DNA from: Mesorhizobium sp. M1C.F.Ca.ET.210.01.1.1 | GTDB taxonomy: Bacteria; Pseudomonadota; Alphaproteobacteria; Rhizobiales; Rhizobiaceae | DNA: 64,000 nucleotides | Direction of reading: 5' to 3' | Assembly (NCBI RefSeq): GCF_004791585.1 | Contig: NZ_SRUU01000026.1 | Coordinates: forward strand, 1-64,000 | Shown here: in pieces, positions 1-8,306 of the stretch | How positions within the stretch are numbered: the first letter of the stretch is position 1 | How the letters are laid out: each line of letters begins with the position of its first letter | Position numbers and translations under genes: made by a program | The notes under the pieces: model-generated | The model's database searches: none | What the model saw: only the letters and a program-made list of their open reading frames with translations | What the model was told of the DNA's origin: nothing

Positions 1-1
1 C

Positions 2-118
2 CAGAAGCGAACCATCGACGACACCTGGCGACACATCGGACACCTCGTCGCCACCATAGAACCCGACGAATGCTCAAACTACTTCAACAACGCCGGATAC
101 GCTTCCGTCAAAACCTGA
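2..118 (+). mobile_element. IS630-family transposase, C-terminal end (cut by window edge)
   Basis: The first 39 codons read as an open frame ending in TGA. The translation contains RTIDDTWRHIGHL followed by CSNYFNNAGYAS, which match the C-terminal signature of IS630/Tc1-mariner-type DDE transposases (usually ECANYF-NAGY). Only the end of the gene lies in the window, so I cannot say whether the element is intact. I could not define its terminal inverted repeat in the following 150 bases. It sits next to polysaccharide genes, a common place for insertion sequences. Confidence 0.75.
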
Positions 119-274
119 AGCGCTCTAAGGTCTGCTGATATTCAGGTCCGGCGCAGGCCGGTGCTCACCCACTTCAAGGACGCTCCGCCCCACCGTTCCC
201 GGCTCGGCCCGACCTGACTCTCAACAGGCCTTCGAGCGGTCGAGCCTTTCCGGAACCCGCCCCACACTTTCCGA

Positions 275-375
275 GAGCGTTTCAGCGATTCATAGAATCG
301 CCGAACCGCTCTAAGCATTTGTTTTTACGCAACTCCGGACGGAAACCGTTCCACGCTTTTCCTGGAATTGCTCTA
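275..375 (+). repeat. RIME-like double-palindrome repeat, copy A
   Basis: A two-hairpin element of about 100 nt. The proximal hairpin is closed by GAGCG/CGCTC and has an inner CGATTC/GAATCG stem. A T-rich linker (ATTTGTTTTTA) follows, then a distal hairpin with GCAACTCC pairing GGAATTGC. The same layout recurs at 1946-2049, 23750-23852 and 29978-30080, and a half copy lies at 31513-31560. Size and two palindromes fit the Rhizobium intergenic mosaic elements (RIME). It lies between the IS630 end and the stop of the O-antigen ligase gene. Confidence 0.75.
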
Positions 376-393
376 GCAATTTGCCGCAGTCGC

Positions 394-1677
394 TCAGACC
401 GGAGCAGGGATGCGGTTCGCGTGCCTTTCATCGTCGATCGGGAGGTGAGCCGTCCGCCGCCGTCGCGCCACCGGCATCGGGCTCAGCTTGAACAGGCCGT
501 AATAGACGATGAAGGACGCCATGAAGTAGGGGCCGAGAATCTCGACCTCGAAGAAGGAGCGGATCAGCATCAGCCCGACAGCGCCGGCGAGCACCACCGA
601 ATCGGCGTTCCATGCCCCGAACACCACCTTCGATATATGCCCGTAGAAGGCGCGCAGGATGATCAATGCCAGCATGGTGACGCCGATGAAGCCGATCTCG
701 ACCAGGGTCTCGACATAGGTGTTGTGGAAGTGGAAGCCGGTGCGGGTCGAGATGTAGAACTCCGCCCACAAGCGTTCCGGATCGGCGAAGCCCTGCACCC
801 AGTAGGCGGCATAGCCGTAGCCGAGCAGCGGATGCAATTGCGCCGCCTCCCAGCCCTGCTGCCACAGATAGGTGCGGCCGGTCAGCGTCGAATCCTTGCC
901 GAAGACGCCGAGCACGACATCCAGCAGACCAAGGTTGAGCGCCGCCACCACCCCTCCCACCAGCGCGCCGCCGCCGACCACGAACAGCACCCGGCGGTAG
1001 CGGCGCGACAGGACCCTGCTCATGGTGAGCAGGATGACGACGCCGAACACCGCCGGCAGCGAGGCGACGGATGTCGCCGAATGGGCGATCGCCAGCATGT
1101 ATGCCGACATCAGGATGATCGGCGCTGTCCAGAAGAAGCTCAGCCAGTTACGCCGGTAGAACATCAGGAAGACGAGGGACAAAAAGATGCCGAAGGAGGA
1201 GAAGAAACCGACCTGGTTCTTGGAAGCGAAAGCGCCGACGAAATTGAAGGTGCCGTCGACCGTGTCGAGCGCGTAAGCGTTGACCTTCAGGGAATAGAGC
1301 AGGACGAAGAAGATGCCGATCAACGAGCCCAGCACCAGCGTCCGGACGCTGATGGTGCGGGCCGCGACATAGGCACAGACAATGTGCGAGGAGTATTGCA
1401 CCGCCGCACGCGCGCTGATGCCGGCGGCCTGCGACCAGAAGACCGACAGGCAGACATAGGCCGCGAAGAGTAGCGGCAGCCAGGCGCTCGAGAGCTTCCA
1501 AGTGAAGCGCCTGTAGTCGACGAAGAGCAGCGGCAGCCAGACCGCGTAGTAGGCAAGGATCAGGATCTGGCCGAAATTGCTCGAATAGGCGAAGGCAAAG
1601 ACGGAAACCACAACGGCAAAGGCGCCATAGGCCTTGTTTGCCTCCGGATCGAGCAGAATGGATTTCGGGATCTTCAT
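394..1677 (-). CDS. O-antigen ligase / Wzy-type polymerase family membrane protein
   Basis: Encodes 427 residues from the ATG at 1677 (MKIPKSILLDPEANK). An upstream in-frame ATG at 1767 would add 30 arginine-rich residues unlike a membrane-protein start, so I prefer 1677. The protein has about ten hydrophobic segments and, between the last ones, a large periplasmic loop with the LLGYGYAAYW and HNTYVETLVEIG stretches typical of the Wzy_C/RfaL family. These proteins polymerise or ligate surface polysaccharide at the periplasmic face of the inner membrane. The neighbouring glycosyltransferase at 2065 is divergent. Substrate is not predictable; ligase and polymerase cannot be told apart from sequence. 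Confidence 0.8.
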   Translation of the reverse strand: MKIPKSILLDPEANKAYGAFAVVVSVFAFAYSSNFGQILILAYYAVWLPLLFVDYRRFTWKLSSAWLPLLFAAYVCLSVFWSQAAGISARAAVQYSSHIVCAYVAARTISVRTLVLGSLIGIFFVLLYSLKVNAYALDTVDGTFNFVGAFASKNQVGFFSSFGIFLSLVFLMFYRRNWLSFFWTAPIILMSAYMLAIAHSATSVASLPAVFGVVILLTMSRVLSRRYRRVLFVVGGGALVGGVVAALNLGLLDVVLGVFGKDSTLTGRTYLWQQGWEAAQLHPLLGYGYAAYWVQGFADPERLWAEFYISTRTGFHFHNTYVETLVEIGFIGVTMLALIILRAFYGHISKVVFGAWNADSVVLAGAVGLMLIRSFFEVEILGPYFMASFIVYYGLFKLSPMPVARRRRTAHLPIDDERHANRIPAPV

Positions 1678-2064
1678 GCCGGATTTTTGTCCGTTAGCCT
1701 TGGAGCGTTCAGCGCGCGGTAGCCGGCGCAAAGCCAATGTTCGGCCTGGCCGGGATGCATTGTGCACTGCAGCATAACCTATCGCCCAACGGCCGGCGGC
1801 TCAACCGCAAATGTTGTCACGGGCAAAAGGGGCGACCGTCGGAGGCTTGTTGCATAGCGAAAAGGCCGGAATGGGGCGGCGGCGCAGCCTGGACGCATCA
1901 CCCGAGCAGCGAATTGTTCCTGCATTTCGGCAGCGGATGGAAATCTGGAGCATTCCAGGAAAAGTGTGTAAACGGTTCTCCGCCCGGAATTGCATAGAAA
2001 CAAATAGTTAGAGCAGCCCGCCGTTTCCGTGAGACGGTGAACTGCTCCAGACTTCGGACCATCT
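1678..2064. other. Intergenic region between divergent polysaccharide genes
   Basis: 387 bases between the divergent O-antigen ligase and glycosyltransferase genes. The right part (1946-2049) is a RIME-like repeat in minus orientation. The remainder has several short open frames on both strands without ribosome sites or recognisable products, and I see no convincing promoter or RNA gene in it. Confidence 0.5.
1946..2049 (-). repeat. RIME-like double-palindrome repeat, copy B (inverted)
   Basis: Read on the minus strand it gives a proximal hairpin closed by GAGCAG/CTGCTC, then AACTATTTGTTTCTATGCAATTCC and a distal arm ending CCTGGAATGCTCC. The closing pairs differ from copy A (GAGCG/CGCTC), but both partners changed together, so pairing is kept. 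It lies just upstream of the glycosyltransferase start. Confidence 0.75.
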
Positions 2065-3291
2065 ATGGATGGCGGCGTGCGGCCGGGCGACCAGTTTGCT
2101 GGAGGGGATCAGATAGGCTTGCAACGAACACTGATAGTCTGCCACGAACCGCCCTTTCCGCCGACATCCGGCGGTGATCTGAGGAATTTCGGCAATGCCA
2201 CGGCGGCCGCCGCGTTCGGCCCGGTTTGCCTTGCCTCGGTCGTGCCACAGACCGGCGAAGCGCAACCTGTCGGCCTGGACATCCGCCTGGTTCAGCTGAC
2301 CAATGAGACCGAACGGCGCGCGCCGTCGCTTGGCTGGCGAAGGATCCGGGGCGAGAGCCGGATACCGCTTCCGGCGCTGGCGCGCCTCAAGGGGCTGGTG
2401 CGGGACTTCCGCCCGGACACGATCGTCGTCGAAGGCATTGCGCTGTTCAAACTTCTCGCTCCGTTGCGACCGGCGGTCCGGCAACTGATTCTCGACATGC
2501 ACAATGTCGAATCGGACCTCGCCGATCAGTTGCCGCGCAAGAAGTTCTGGCCACTGTTTTCCTCCGGCGTCAGACCACTCGAAAGAAGGGCGGCCGCCAT
2601 CGTCGACCGGATCTGGGTCTGCTCGCAGTTGGATCGCGAGCGGCTGGAGACATTTGTCCAGCCCGCAATACCCATAGACATCGTGCCGAACGGCATCCCG
2701 CGCGCCGATCGGATGCCGCAGACGCTGCCTCTGCAACCAGCCGCCTCCGATCGCTTTCCGCTTATCTTTTTTGTTGGCCATCTGGGCTACGAGCCGAACA
2801 TCGACGCCGCCGAGCGGTTGGCCCGCATTATCTTGCCCCGCATCCACCGGACGCTGCCGGCCGCGACGCTCGTTCTCGCGGGCCGTTCGCCGGGGCCGCC
2901 CGTTCGCGCCCTTGCAGGGCTGGATGGGGTCAGTCTGGTCGAGGACCCGGAGGACACCGGGCCGCTGTTGTCCGCTGCCCATCTCACCATCGTGCCGCTT
3001 GCCATCGGCGGCGGCACGCGCATCAAGATCCTCGAGGCGACAGCCGCGGGTGTTCCGGTGATCGCGACGCCGCTGGCGGCGGAAGGCCTGGATCTTGTCG
3101 AAAACGAAGACATCCTGCTGTCCGACAGCGACGAGGGCTTGGCCGACCTGGCGGTCGGGCTCTGTTCCGACCAGGCGGGCATGACCCGCTTGCGGGCGCG
3201 AGCCCATGACTCCGCCTGGTCCCGTTTCGGGCCGCAAGCGATCCGTGACGCGGTTCGCCAGGGATTGGGGCTGGACGCCACGCCCCGCTGA
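2065..3291 (+). CDS. Family 4 glycosyltransferase
   Basis: 408 residues with the two Rossmann-like halves of GT-B enzymes. The N-terminal half opens with RTLIVCHEPPFPPTSGGDLRN, the glycine-rich acceptor-side loop. The C-terminal half holds FFVGHLGYEPNIDAAERLA and, near residues 310-340, PLAIGGGTRIKILEATAAGVPVI, the nucleotide-sugar binding stretch with its conserved Glu. It probably transfers a sugar from an NDP-sugar to a lipid-linked polysaccharide intermediate on the cytoplasmic side. The ATG at 2065 has only a weak ribosome site; a TTG at 2119, just before RTLIVCHEPP, is an alternative. It is divergent from the O-antigen ligase. Sugar specificity is unknown. Confidence 0.8.
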   Translation: MDGGVRPGDQFAGGDQIGLQRTLIVCHEPPFPPTSGGDLRNFGNATAAAAFGPVCLASVVPQTGEAQPVGLDIRLVQLTNETERRAPSLGWRRIRGESRIPLPALARLKGLVRDFRPDTIVVEGIALFKLLAPLRPAVRQLILDMHNVESDLADQLPRKKFWPLFSSGVRPLERRAAAIVDRIWVCSQLDRERLETFVQPAIPIDIVPNGIPRADRMPQTLPLQPAASDRFPLIFFVGHLGYEPNIDAAERLARIILPRIHRTLPAATLVLAGRSPGPPVRALAGLDGVSLVEDPEDTGPLLSAAHLTIVPLAIGGGTRIKILEATAAGVPVIATPLAAEGLDLVENEDILLSDSDEGLADLAVGLCSDQAGMTRLRARAHDSAWSRFGPQAIRDAVRQGLGLDATPR

Positions 3292-3598
3292 CTCCCGTCG
3301 TGGCCGCCTTCAAATCATGATCGGACCACCCGGGCCGGATCGAATGCGAGCCGGGTGAGCGCCTGCCTCAGAACGGCCGGCCGCGACGGGCTGCCTTCCA
3401 GCGCCGCAAGCGGGTCCGCAGGAATGCTTCAGCGCCAAACGGCAGGGATGGCCTTGCCCGTCACCCGGCCCGTGCCGCGCTGCAGGCGTTGATTGACGAG
3501 TTGAGCGAGCCAGCAGCGCGGATGCATGCCGAGTTCACCAATTCGCCCAGCCAGGCGCTCGGGCAGAGGCTTTGATCGCCAGGCAAGAAATGCGCCGG
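3292..3598. other. Intergenic region, possible degenerate coding remnant
   Basis: 307 bases between convergent genes. On the plus strand a frame ending TGA at 3573-3575 reads coding-like near its end (ALQALIDELSEPAARMHAEF), but it has no plausible start and its upstream part looks non-coding. The minus strand also has a short open stretch (MHPRCWLAQLVNQRLQRG). I recognise neither. It may be the remains of an inactivated gene at the polysaccharide boundary. Confidence 0.25.
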
Positions 3599-4177
3599 TC
3601 AGTCATGCAAGTGCCTGGAAATCGGCGGACCGACTATGAAATCGGAGAAAGTGGCCTCGAAGCCCTCGCGCTGCGGCGAGCAGCACATCATGCCTACATC
3701 GACGCTTCGCGAGACCGGGAAATGGGCCAGCCGTACCGGCTTCCAACGGCCGTCCGCAGCATCCCGATACTGGATGCGGATTGCCTCGGCATGTCGGGTC
3801 AGGCGTATCCGGACACCGTTCGGGTCCGCGGGAATGGCGACCAGCGACCAGTCGGATCTGTCGTTGGTGACGACGACGGAAAAGTAGGCAAGGCCGTCGG
3901 TGTATTCGATGCCCGCCTTGATCCAGTGCGTTTCGCTCAAGCGCAGCATCAGCCCGGCCTGGTCGTAAAGCGCGCTATAGTCGCCGTTCACGGTGACCTC
4001 GGCGCTGAAGTCGCCGGCTATCGGCCGGTAGAAGAAATGGCCATTGTCGCGCCGGAAGCCATAGAAGGTCTCACGCCAGAAATCGGTCTCCATGCCGGTG
4101 CGAACACGGAGCGTCCCGTCGCCGAACGCGTGGTGCGGCGGCGGGTTGAGCCAGGTCATTCCGGCAAAGCCCGACAT
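3599..4177 (-). CDS. DUF1349 domain protein (concanavalin-like fold)
   Basis: 192 residues without a signal peptide. The order of motifs, TDFWRETFYGFRRDNGHFF, then DFSAEVTVNGDYSALYDQAG, LMLRLSETHWIKAGIEY and SRSVDVGMMCCSPQREGFEA, is that of the DUF1349 (YoaQ-like) family, which has a concanavalin-type beta sandwich also seen in some glycoside-binding proteins. The biochemical role of cytosolic members is not established. It starts 15 bases after the aldehyde dehydrogenase stop on the same strand with a GAAGG ribosome site, so the two are probably one transcript. Confidence 0.8.
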   Translation of the reverse strand: MSGFAGMTWLNPPPHHAFGDGTLRVRTGMETDFWRETFYGFRRDNGHFFYRPIAGDFSAEVTVNGDYSALYDQAGLMLRLSETHWIKAGIEYTDGLAYFSVVVTNDRSDWSLVAIPADPNGVRIRLTRHAEAIRIQYRDAADGRWKPVRLAHFPVSRSVDVGMMCCSPQREGFEATFSDFIVGPPISRHLHD

Positions 4178-4192
4178 TTTTGGGCCTTCCGC

Positions 4193-5632
4193 CTAGCCGG
4201 CAAATGTATAGGCCGTCTTCACGGTGGTGTAGAACTCCATGGCGTAGCGGCCTTGCTCGCGCGGGCCGTAGCTCGAGCCCTTGCGGCCGCCGAAAGGCAC
4301 ATGGAAGTCGACGCCCGCGGTCGGCAGGTTGACCATCACCATCCCCGCTTCGGAATTGCGCTTGAAATGCGTCGCGTGCTTGAGGCTCGTCGTGCAGATG
4401 CCGGACGTCAGGCCGAACGGGGTGTCGTTGGCGACGGCCAGCGCCTCGTCATAGTCCTTGACGCGGATGACGTTGGCGACAGGGCCAAAAATCTCCTCGC
4501 GCGAGATGCGCATGGCATTGGTGGCGCCGGTGAACAGCGCCGGCCGCAGATAGAAACCGGGCGTCTCGCGCTCCAGCCGCTCGCCGCCGAAGGCGAGCTC
4601 GGCGCCTTCCTGGCGGCCGATCGCTATATAGTCCTCGTCCTGCTTCAGCTGGGTCTGGTCGACCACCGGACCGATCTGCGTCTTGGCATCCAGCGCGTCG
4701 CCGATGACAAGCTTGTCCAGGCGCTCCCTCATCGCGTCGACGAAGCGGTCGTGGATGCCTTCGGTGACGATCAGGCGCGAGGACGCCGTGCAGCGCTGGC
4801 CGGTCGAGAAATAGGCGCCGTTGATCGCGCAGTCGACAGCGACCGCCAGGTCTGCGTCATCGAGCACGACGAGCGGGTTCTTGCCGCCCATCTCGAGCTG
4901 GAACTTGCGCATATGCTCCACACCTGCCGCGGCGACGCGCTTTCCCGTGCCGACCGAGCCGGTGAAGGAGATGGCGTTGACGTCGGGGCTGTCGAGCATG
5001 GCCTGGCCGACCACCGAGCCCTTGCCCATGACGAGGTTGAGCACGCCCTTGGGCAGGCCGGCGCGATGCAGGATGTCGACGATGGTCCAGGCGCTTTCGG
5101 GGACCAGTTCCGCCGGTTTGAAGACGATCGTGTTGCCGTAGGCGAGCGCAGGCGCAATTTTCCAGGCGGGAATGGCGATCGGGAAATTCCACGGCGTGAT
5201 GATGCCGACGACGCCAACGCCTTCGCGTGTCATCTCGACGCCGACGCCCGGCCGCACACTGGGCACCATCTCGCCCGACAGGCGCAGCGTCTCGCCGGCG
5301 AAGAAGTCGAAGATCTGCGCCGCCCGGATGGTTTCGCCGATGCCTTCGGCCAGCGTCTTGCCCTCCTCGCGCGCCAGCGACCGCCCGATCTCGTCCTTGC
5401 GCGCCATGATCTCGTCGGACGTCTTCTTCAGCACGGCATGGCGTGCCAGCGGCCCAGAGCGCGACCAGGCCGGAAAGGCGGCCTTGGCTGCGGCGATGGC
5501 CTGTTTGGCCTCTTCCGGCCCGGCCGAGGCGTATTCGCCAACGACATCGTTGGTGTTCGAGGGGTTGATGTTGCGCGAGCCGGCCTCGCCCAGCCACTCG
5601 CCGTCGATCAGGTTCTTGCGGAGCACGGTCAT
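4193..5632 (-). CDS. NAD(P)-dependent aldehyde dehydrogenase, probably 2,5-dioxovalerate (alpha-ketoglutarate semialdehyde) type
   Basis: 479 residues from the ATG at 5632. GAAGGA lies six bases before it, whereas the ATG at 5638 touches that site, so the inner start is preferred. All ALDH landmarks are present: TPWNFP near 147, the general-base Glu in LEMGGKNP near 247, the catalytic Cys in STGQRCTASS near 281 and EEIFGPVANVI near 385. Length and the LIDGEW start resemble alpha-ketoglutarate semialdehyde and succinate semialdehyde dehydrogenases, which finish sugar-acid or GABA breakdown. A perfect GntR-type palindrome lies upstream at 5691-5709. It probably forms an operon with the DUF1349 gene. 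Exact substrate is inferred only. Confidence 0.8.
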   Translation of the reverse strand: MTVLRKNLIDGEWLGEAGSRNINPSNTNDVVGEYASAGPEEAKQAIAAAKAAFPAWSRSGPLARHAVLKKTSDEIMARKDEIGRSLAREEGKTLAEGIGETIRAAQIFDFFAGETLRLSGEMVPSVRPGVGVEMTREGVGVVGIITPWNFPIAIPAWKIAPALAYGNTIVFKPAELVPESAWTIVDILHRAGLPKGVLNLVMGKGSVVGQAMLDSPDVNAISFTGSVGTGKRVAAAGVEHMRKFQLEMGGKNPLVVLDDADLAVAVDCAINGAYFSTGQRCTASSRLIVTEGIHDRFVDAMRERLDKLVIGDALDAKTQIGPVVDQTQLKQDEDYIAIGRQEGAELAFGGERLERETPGFYLRPALFTGATNAMRISREEIFGPVANVIRVKDYDEALAVANDTPFGLTSGICTTSLKHATHFKRNSEAGMVMVNLPTAGVDFHVPFGGRKGSSYGPREQGRYAMEFYTTVKTAYTFAG

Positions 5633-5690
5633 CTTCATTCCTTCGAGATTGGCTTATTTCTTCGAGATTGCTGGGGCGGCAAGGCGCCGG

Positions 5691-5709
5691 TCATTTGTCA
5701 GACAAATGA
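5691..5709. promoter_or_regulatory. Perfect 19-bp palindrome, GntR/FadR-type operator
   Basis: TCATTTGTC-A-GACAAATGA is a perfect palindrome with 9-base arms. Its core TTGTCAGACAA fits the FadR-subfamily consensus TNGTNNNACNA. It lies about 60 bases before the aldehyde dehydrogenase start, where a repressor would block transcription. No regulator gene is adjacent. The FadR-type protein encoded at 11966-12697 has a different candidate site (TGGTCCAACCA) near its own start. Confidence 0.6.
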
Positions 5710-5825
5710 TATACGCATTGTCCGCTGAAAGGTCTACCCGAGCGCTTTCGATAAAGGTAGGCGCGCGACGGTGGAAGTCCATCGCGCTGCCCGCGACGAC
5801 CTGTCACGACGTGGAGCTTGAGGCC

Positions 5826-6311
5826 TCAGACGGAAAACGACCAGAACAGGCAGGCAAGCGTAGCGGCCGCGAAGATGACGAAGAACAGGCTTCTGAGCAG
5901 GATGTTGCGACGAAGCTCGTTCATGGTGAGATGCGCCGCCACGATCGCCACTGCGAACAGGAAGCGCCAGTTCAGGAGCGCCGAAAGCACGCCACTTTGG
6001 CCGAAGGCCCATCTGGCGAGAAGCGAGCCGACAATGGTGGCGAACAGCACGATCGTCGCCCAGAAGATGGCGTCGGCGGCATGGGTGAGCACGACGCCGG
6101 CGGCACGGATAGGCAGGATCATCATCAACAGCGCGCTGAAGAAATAGATGGCGGCGATGGGGAGGAACGAACCCGCTTCGGCAATGCCGTCCAGCCGCTT
6201 CATGCCGAAAGCGCCGTAAGGGTAGCCATGCCTTGCGACCGCCAGCGAAAGCGCCATCAGCAAGGCGCTCAGGAGCGTGACCAATGCGAATGTGCCGAGA
6301 GCCTTGCTCAT
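5826..6311 (-). CDS. Small integral membrane protein of unknown function
   Basis: 161 residues, strongly hydrophobic, with about five membrane-spanning segments: LVTLLSALLMALSLAVA, FLPIAAIYFFSALLMMIL, AIFWATIVLFATIVGSLLA, FLFAVAIVAAHLTM and LFFVIFAAATLACLFW. I recognise no catalytic or binding motif. It follows the ABC transporter ATPase gene on the same strand after 75 bases, so it may be cotranscribed with that operon, but it is not a known part of such importers. Coding is supported by normal codon use and start-to-stop continuity. Confidence 0.65.
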   Translation of the reverse strand: MSKALGTFALVTLLSALLMALSLAVARHGYPYGAFGMKRLDGIAEAGSFLPIAAIYFFSALLMMILPIRAAGVVLTHAADAIFWATIVLFATIVGSLLARWAFGQSGVLSALLNWRFLFAVAIVAAHLTMNELRRNILLRSLFFVIFAAATLACLFWSFSV

Positions 6312-6386
6312 GCCGTTCCTTGCCCGAGACGAATCAACGGGAACGATTCTAGCTCAGGGGCACCACACCCGCACCGATTGGCTGAC

Positions 6387-7454
6387 CTAACCTATGCGAT
6401 TACCGGTTGCCGGATCGAACAGATGCAGCGAGGCCGGATCGGCTGACAGCCGAACCGTGTCGCCCGGCTTCACATCGCTGCGGCCCATGACGAAGACGCA
6501 GATCTGCTGGTTGGCGAGCCTGACATAGAATTGCGTCGACAGGCCGAGCGGCTCGACGACCTCGACCTCACCTTTCAGCGCGCCGTCGTCGACCAGCCTG
6601 ATGTGCTCGGGCCGCAGCCCGACGGTGAGCGCGTCGCCGTCCTTCAGCGGCAGGCCGTCCGGCAGCCTCAGCTTCTGGCCATCGGCGAGCACGGCGTCCA
6701 CCTTGCCGCCCTTGGTGACCTTCGCCGGCAGGAAATTCATGCCGGGGGAGCCGATGAAGCCGGCGACGAAGGTGTTGACCGGCCGGTCGTAAAGCTCCAG
6801 CGGATGGCCGACCTGCTGGACATAGCCGTCATGCATGACGACGATGCGGTCGGCCATGGTCATGGCTTCCACCTGATCATGCGTGACATAGACCGAGGTG
6901 GTCTTGAGCTGCTGGTGCAGCGCCTTGATCTCGGCGCGCATATGGACGCGCAGCTTGGCGTCGAGGTTCGACAGCGGCTCGTCGAACAGGAACACCTTCG
7001 GGTCGCGCACGATGGCGCGGCCCATGGCGACGCGCTGGCGCTGACCGCCGGAGAGCTGGCGCGGCAAGCGGCCGAGGAAAGTTTCCAGGCCGAGCCGTTT
7101 GGCGGCGGCGCCGACCCTGCCGTCGATCGTCGTCTTCTCGGCCTTCTTCAGCATCAGGCTGAAGCCCATGTTGGAGGAGACGTCCATATGCGGGTAGAGC
7201 GCATAGGACTGGAACACCATGGCGATGTCGCGGTCCTTCGGCGCCACGTCGTTGACCAGGCGCTCGCCGATGCGTATCTCGCCGCCGGAGACCTCCTCCA
7301 GTCCGGCGATCATGCGCAGCAGCGTGGACTTGCCGCAGCCCGACGGACCGACCAGCACGACGAACTCACCGTCGACGATCTCGAGGTCGACGCCGTGCAG
7401 GATGCGCAGCGAGCCGTAGTCCTTCTCGACATGTTGCAGGGTGACGGAAGCCAT
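6387..7454 (-). CDS. ugpC: Sugar-type ABC importer ATP-binding subunit (MalK/UgpC family)
   Basis: 355 residues. Walker A is GPSGCGKST (36-44), the signature LSGGQ is at 134-138, Walker B FLFDEP at 155-160, and the switch histidine follows in VTHD. The C-terminal third forms the TOBE/regulatory domain (GLRPEHIRLVDDG) that marks the CUT1 group (MalK, UgpC, MsmX). It powers uptake by the two permeases encoded just upstream, with only three bases to the nearer one. The symbol denotes the family; glycerol-3-phosphate is not implied as substrate. It is the last transporter gene of the operon that starts at 12697. Confidence 0.9.
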   Translation of the reverse strand: MASVTLQHVEKDYGSLRILHGVDLEIVDGEFVVLVGPSGCGKSTLLRMIAGLEEVSGGEIRIGERLVNDVAPKDRDIAMVFQSYALYPHMDVSSNMGFSLMLKKAEKTTIDGRVGAAAKRLGLETFLGRLPRQLSGGQRQRVAMGRAIVRDPKVFLFDEPLSNLDAKLRVHMRAEIKALHQQLKTTSVYVTHDQVEAMTMADRIVVMHDGYVQQVGHPLELYDRPVNTFVAGFIGSPGMNFLPAKVTKGGKVDAVLADGQKLRLPDGLPLKDGDALTVGLRPEHIRLVDDGALKGEVEVVEPLGLSTQFYVRLANQQICVFVMGRSDVKPGDTVRLSADPASLHLFDPATGNRIG

Positions 7455-7457
7455 CTT

Positions 7458-8306
7458 TTATCCTTTGACCGCGCCGGCGGTGAGGCCGGTGACGAGATAG
7501 CGTTGCAGGAAGGCGAAGAAGATGCAGACCGGGATCAGCGCCAGGATGGACGCCGCCATCATCTGCCCCCAGTCGACCGCGAACTTGCCGATGAAGGTGA
7601 GCAGGCCGACCGCGAACGTCTTCTGCTCGTCGCTGGAGATCAGCATCAGCGCGAACAGCAGTTCGCTCCAGGCGGCGGTGAAGACGAAGCCGAGCGTGGC
7701 GCCCATGCCCGGCAGGGTGAGCGGCACGATCACCCGGCGCATCGCCTGAGCGCGCGTGCAGCCGTCGATCATCGCCGCCTCCTCCAGGTCCTTCGGAATG
7801 CCGTCGAAGAAGGACTGCATCAGGAAGGTGGCGAAGGCGGTGTTGAAGGCGGTGTAGATGATGATCAGCCCGGTCAGGCTGTTGGTCAGGCCGATGTCGC
7901 CCATGATGCGGTAGATCGGCGGGATGACCATGACCAGCGGGAAGGTCTGGGTGAGCAGCAGCAGGATGGCCAAAGTCGCCTTGCCGCGGAAAGTGAAGCG
8001 CGACATGGCGTAGCCGGCCAGCGTTGCGATGACGGTGACAAACCCCGCCGTCGACACCGAGACGATGACGCTGTTCAGGAAATAGCGCGGGAAGTCGGAG
8101 GCCTCCAGCACGGTGGCGAAATTCTTGAGCGTCATCTCGGACGGCCAGAAGGTGATGCCTTCGGAATAGAGCAGCCGCTCGGGCGTCACCGAGATCTTCA
8201 GCGTCCAGAAGATCGGGAACAGCGCGAAGATCACATAGGCTGCGATTGCCGCGTAAAGGCCGACGCCGCCGGCGATGCGCGAGGAGGTGGAGCGACCGGC
8301 GATCAT
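7458..8306 (-). CDS. Carbohydrate-type ABC permease, MalG/UgpE-like
   Basis: 282 residues with six membrane segments. The cytoplasmic EAA loop that docks on the ATPase reads DLEEAAMIDGCTRAQAMRRVIVPL near residue 190. An extended N-terminal periplasmic stretch precedes the core, as in MalG-type subunits. The start overlaps the stop of the upstream permease by one base (TGATG), so translation is coupled. Together with the 8306-9229 product it forms the inner-membrane channel of the importer. Confidence 0.88.
   Translation of the reverse strand: MIAGRSTSSRIAGGVGLYAAIAAYVIFALFPIFWTLKISVTPERLLYSEGITFWPSEMTLKNFATVLEASDFPRYFLNSVIVSVSTAGFVTVIATLAGYAMSRFTFRGKATLAILLLLTQTFPLVMVIPPIYRIMGDIGLTNSLTGLIIIYTAFNTAFATFLMQSFFDGIPKDLEEAAMIDGCTRAQAMRRVIVPLTLPGMGATLGFVFTAAWSELLFALMLISSDEQKTFAVGLLTFIGKFAVDWGQMMAASILALIPVCIFFAFLQRYLVTGLTAGAVKG

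Noticed and set aside
3572..5728. 718-codon plus-strand open frame
   Set aside because: It lies opposite the ALDH and DUF1349 genes, which carry full family motifs; its translation is rich in Arg, His and Asp with no domain pattern. High-GC shadow frame.
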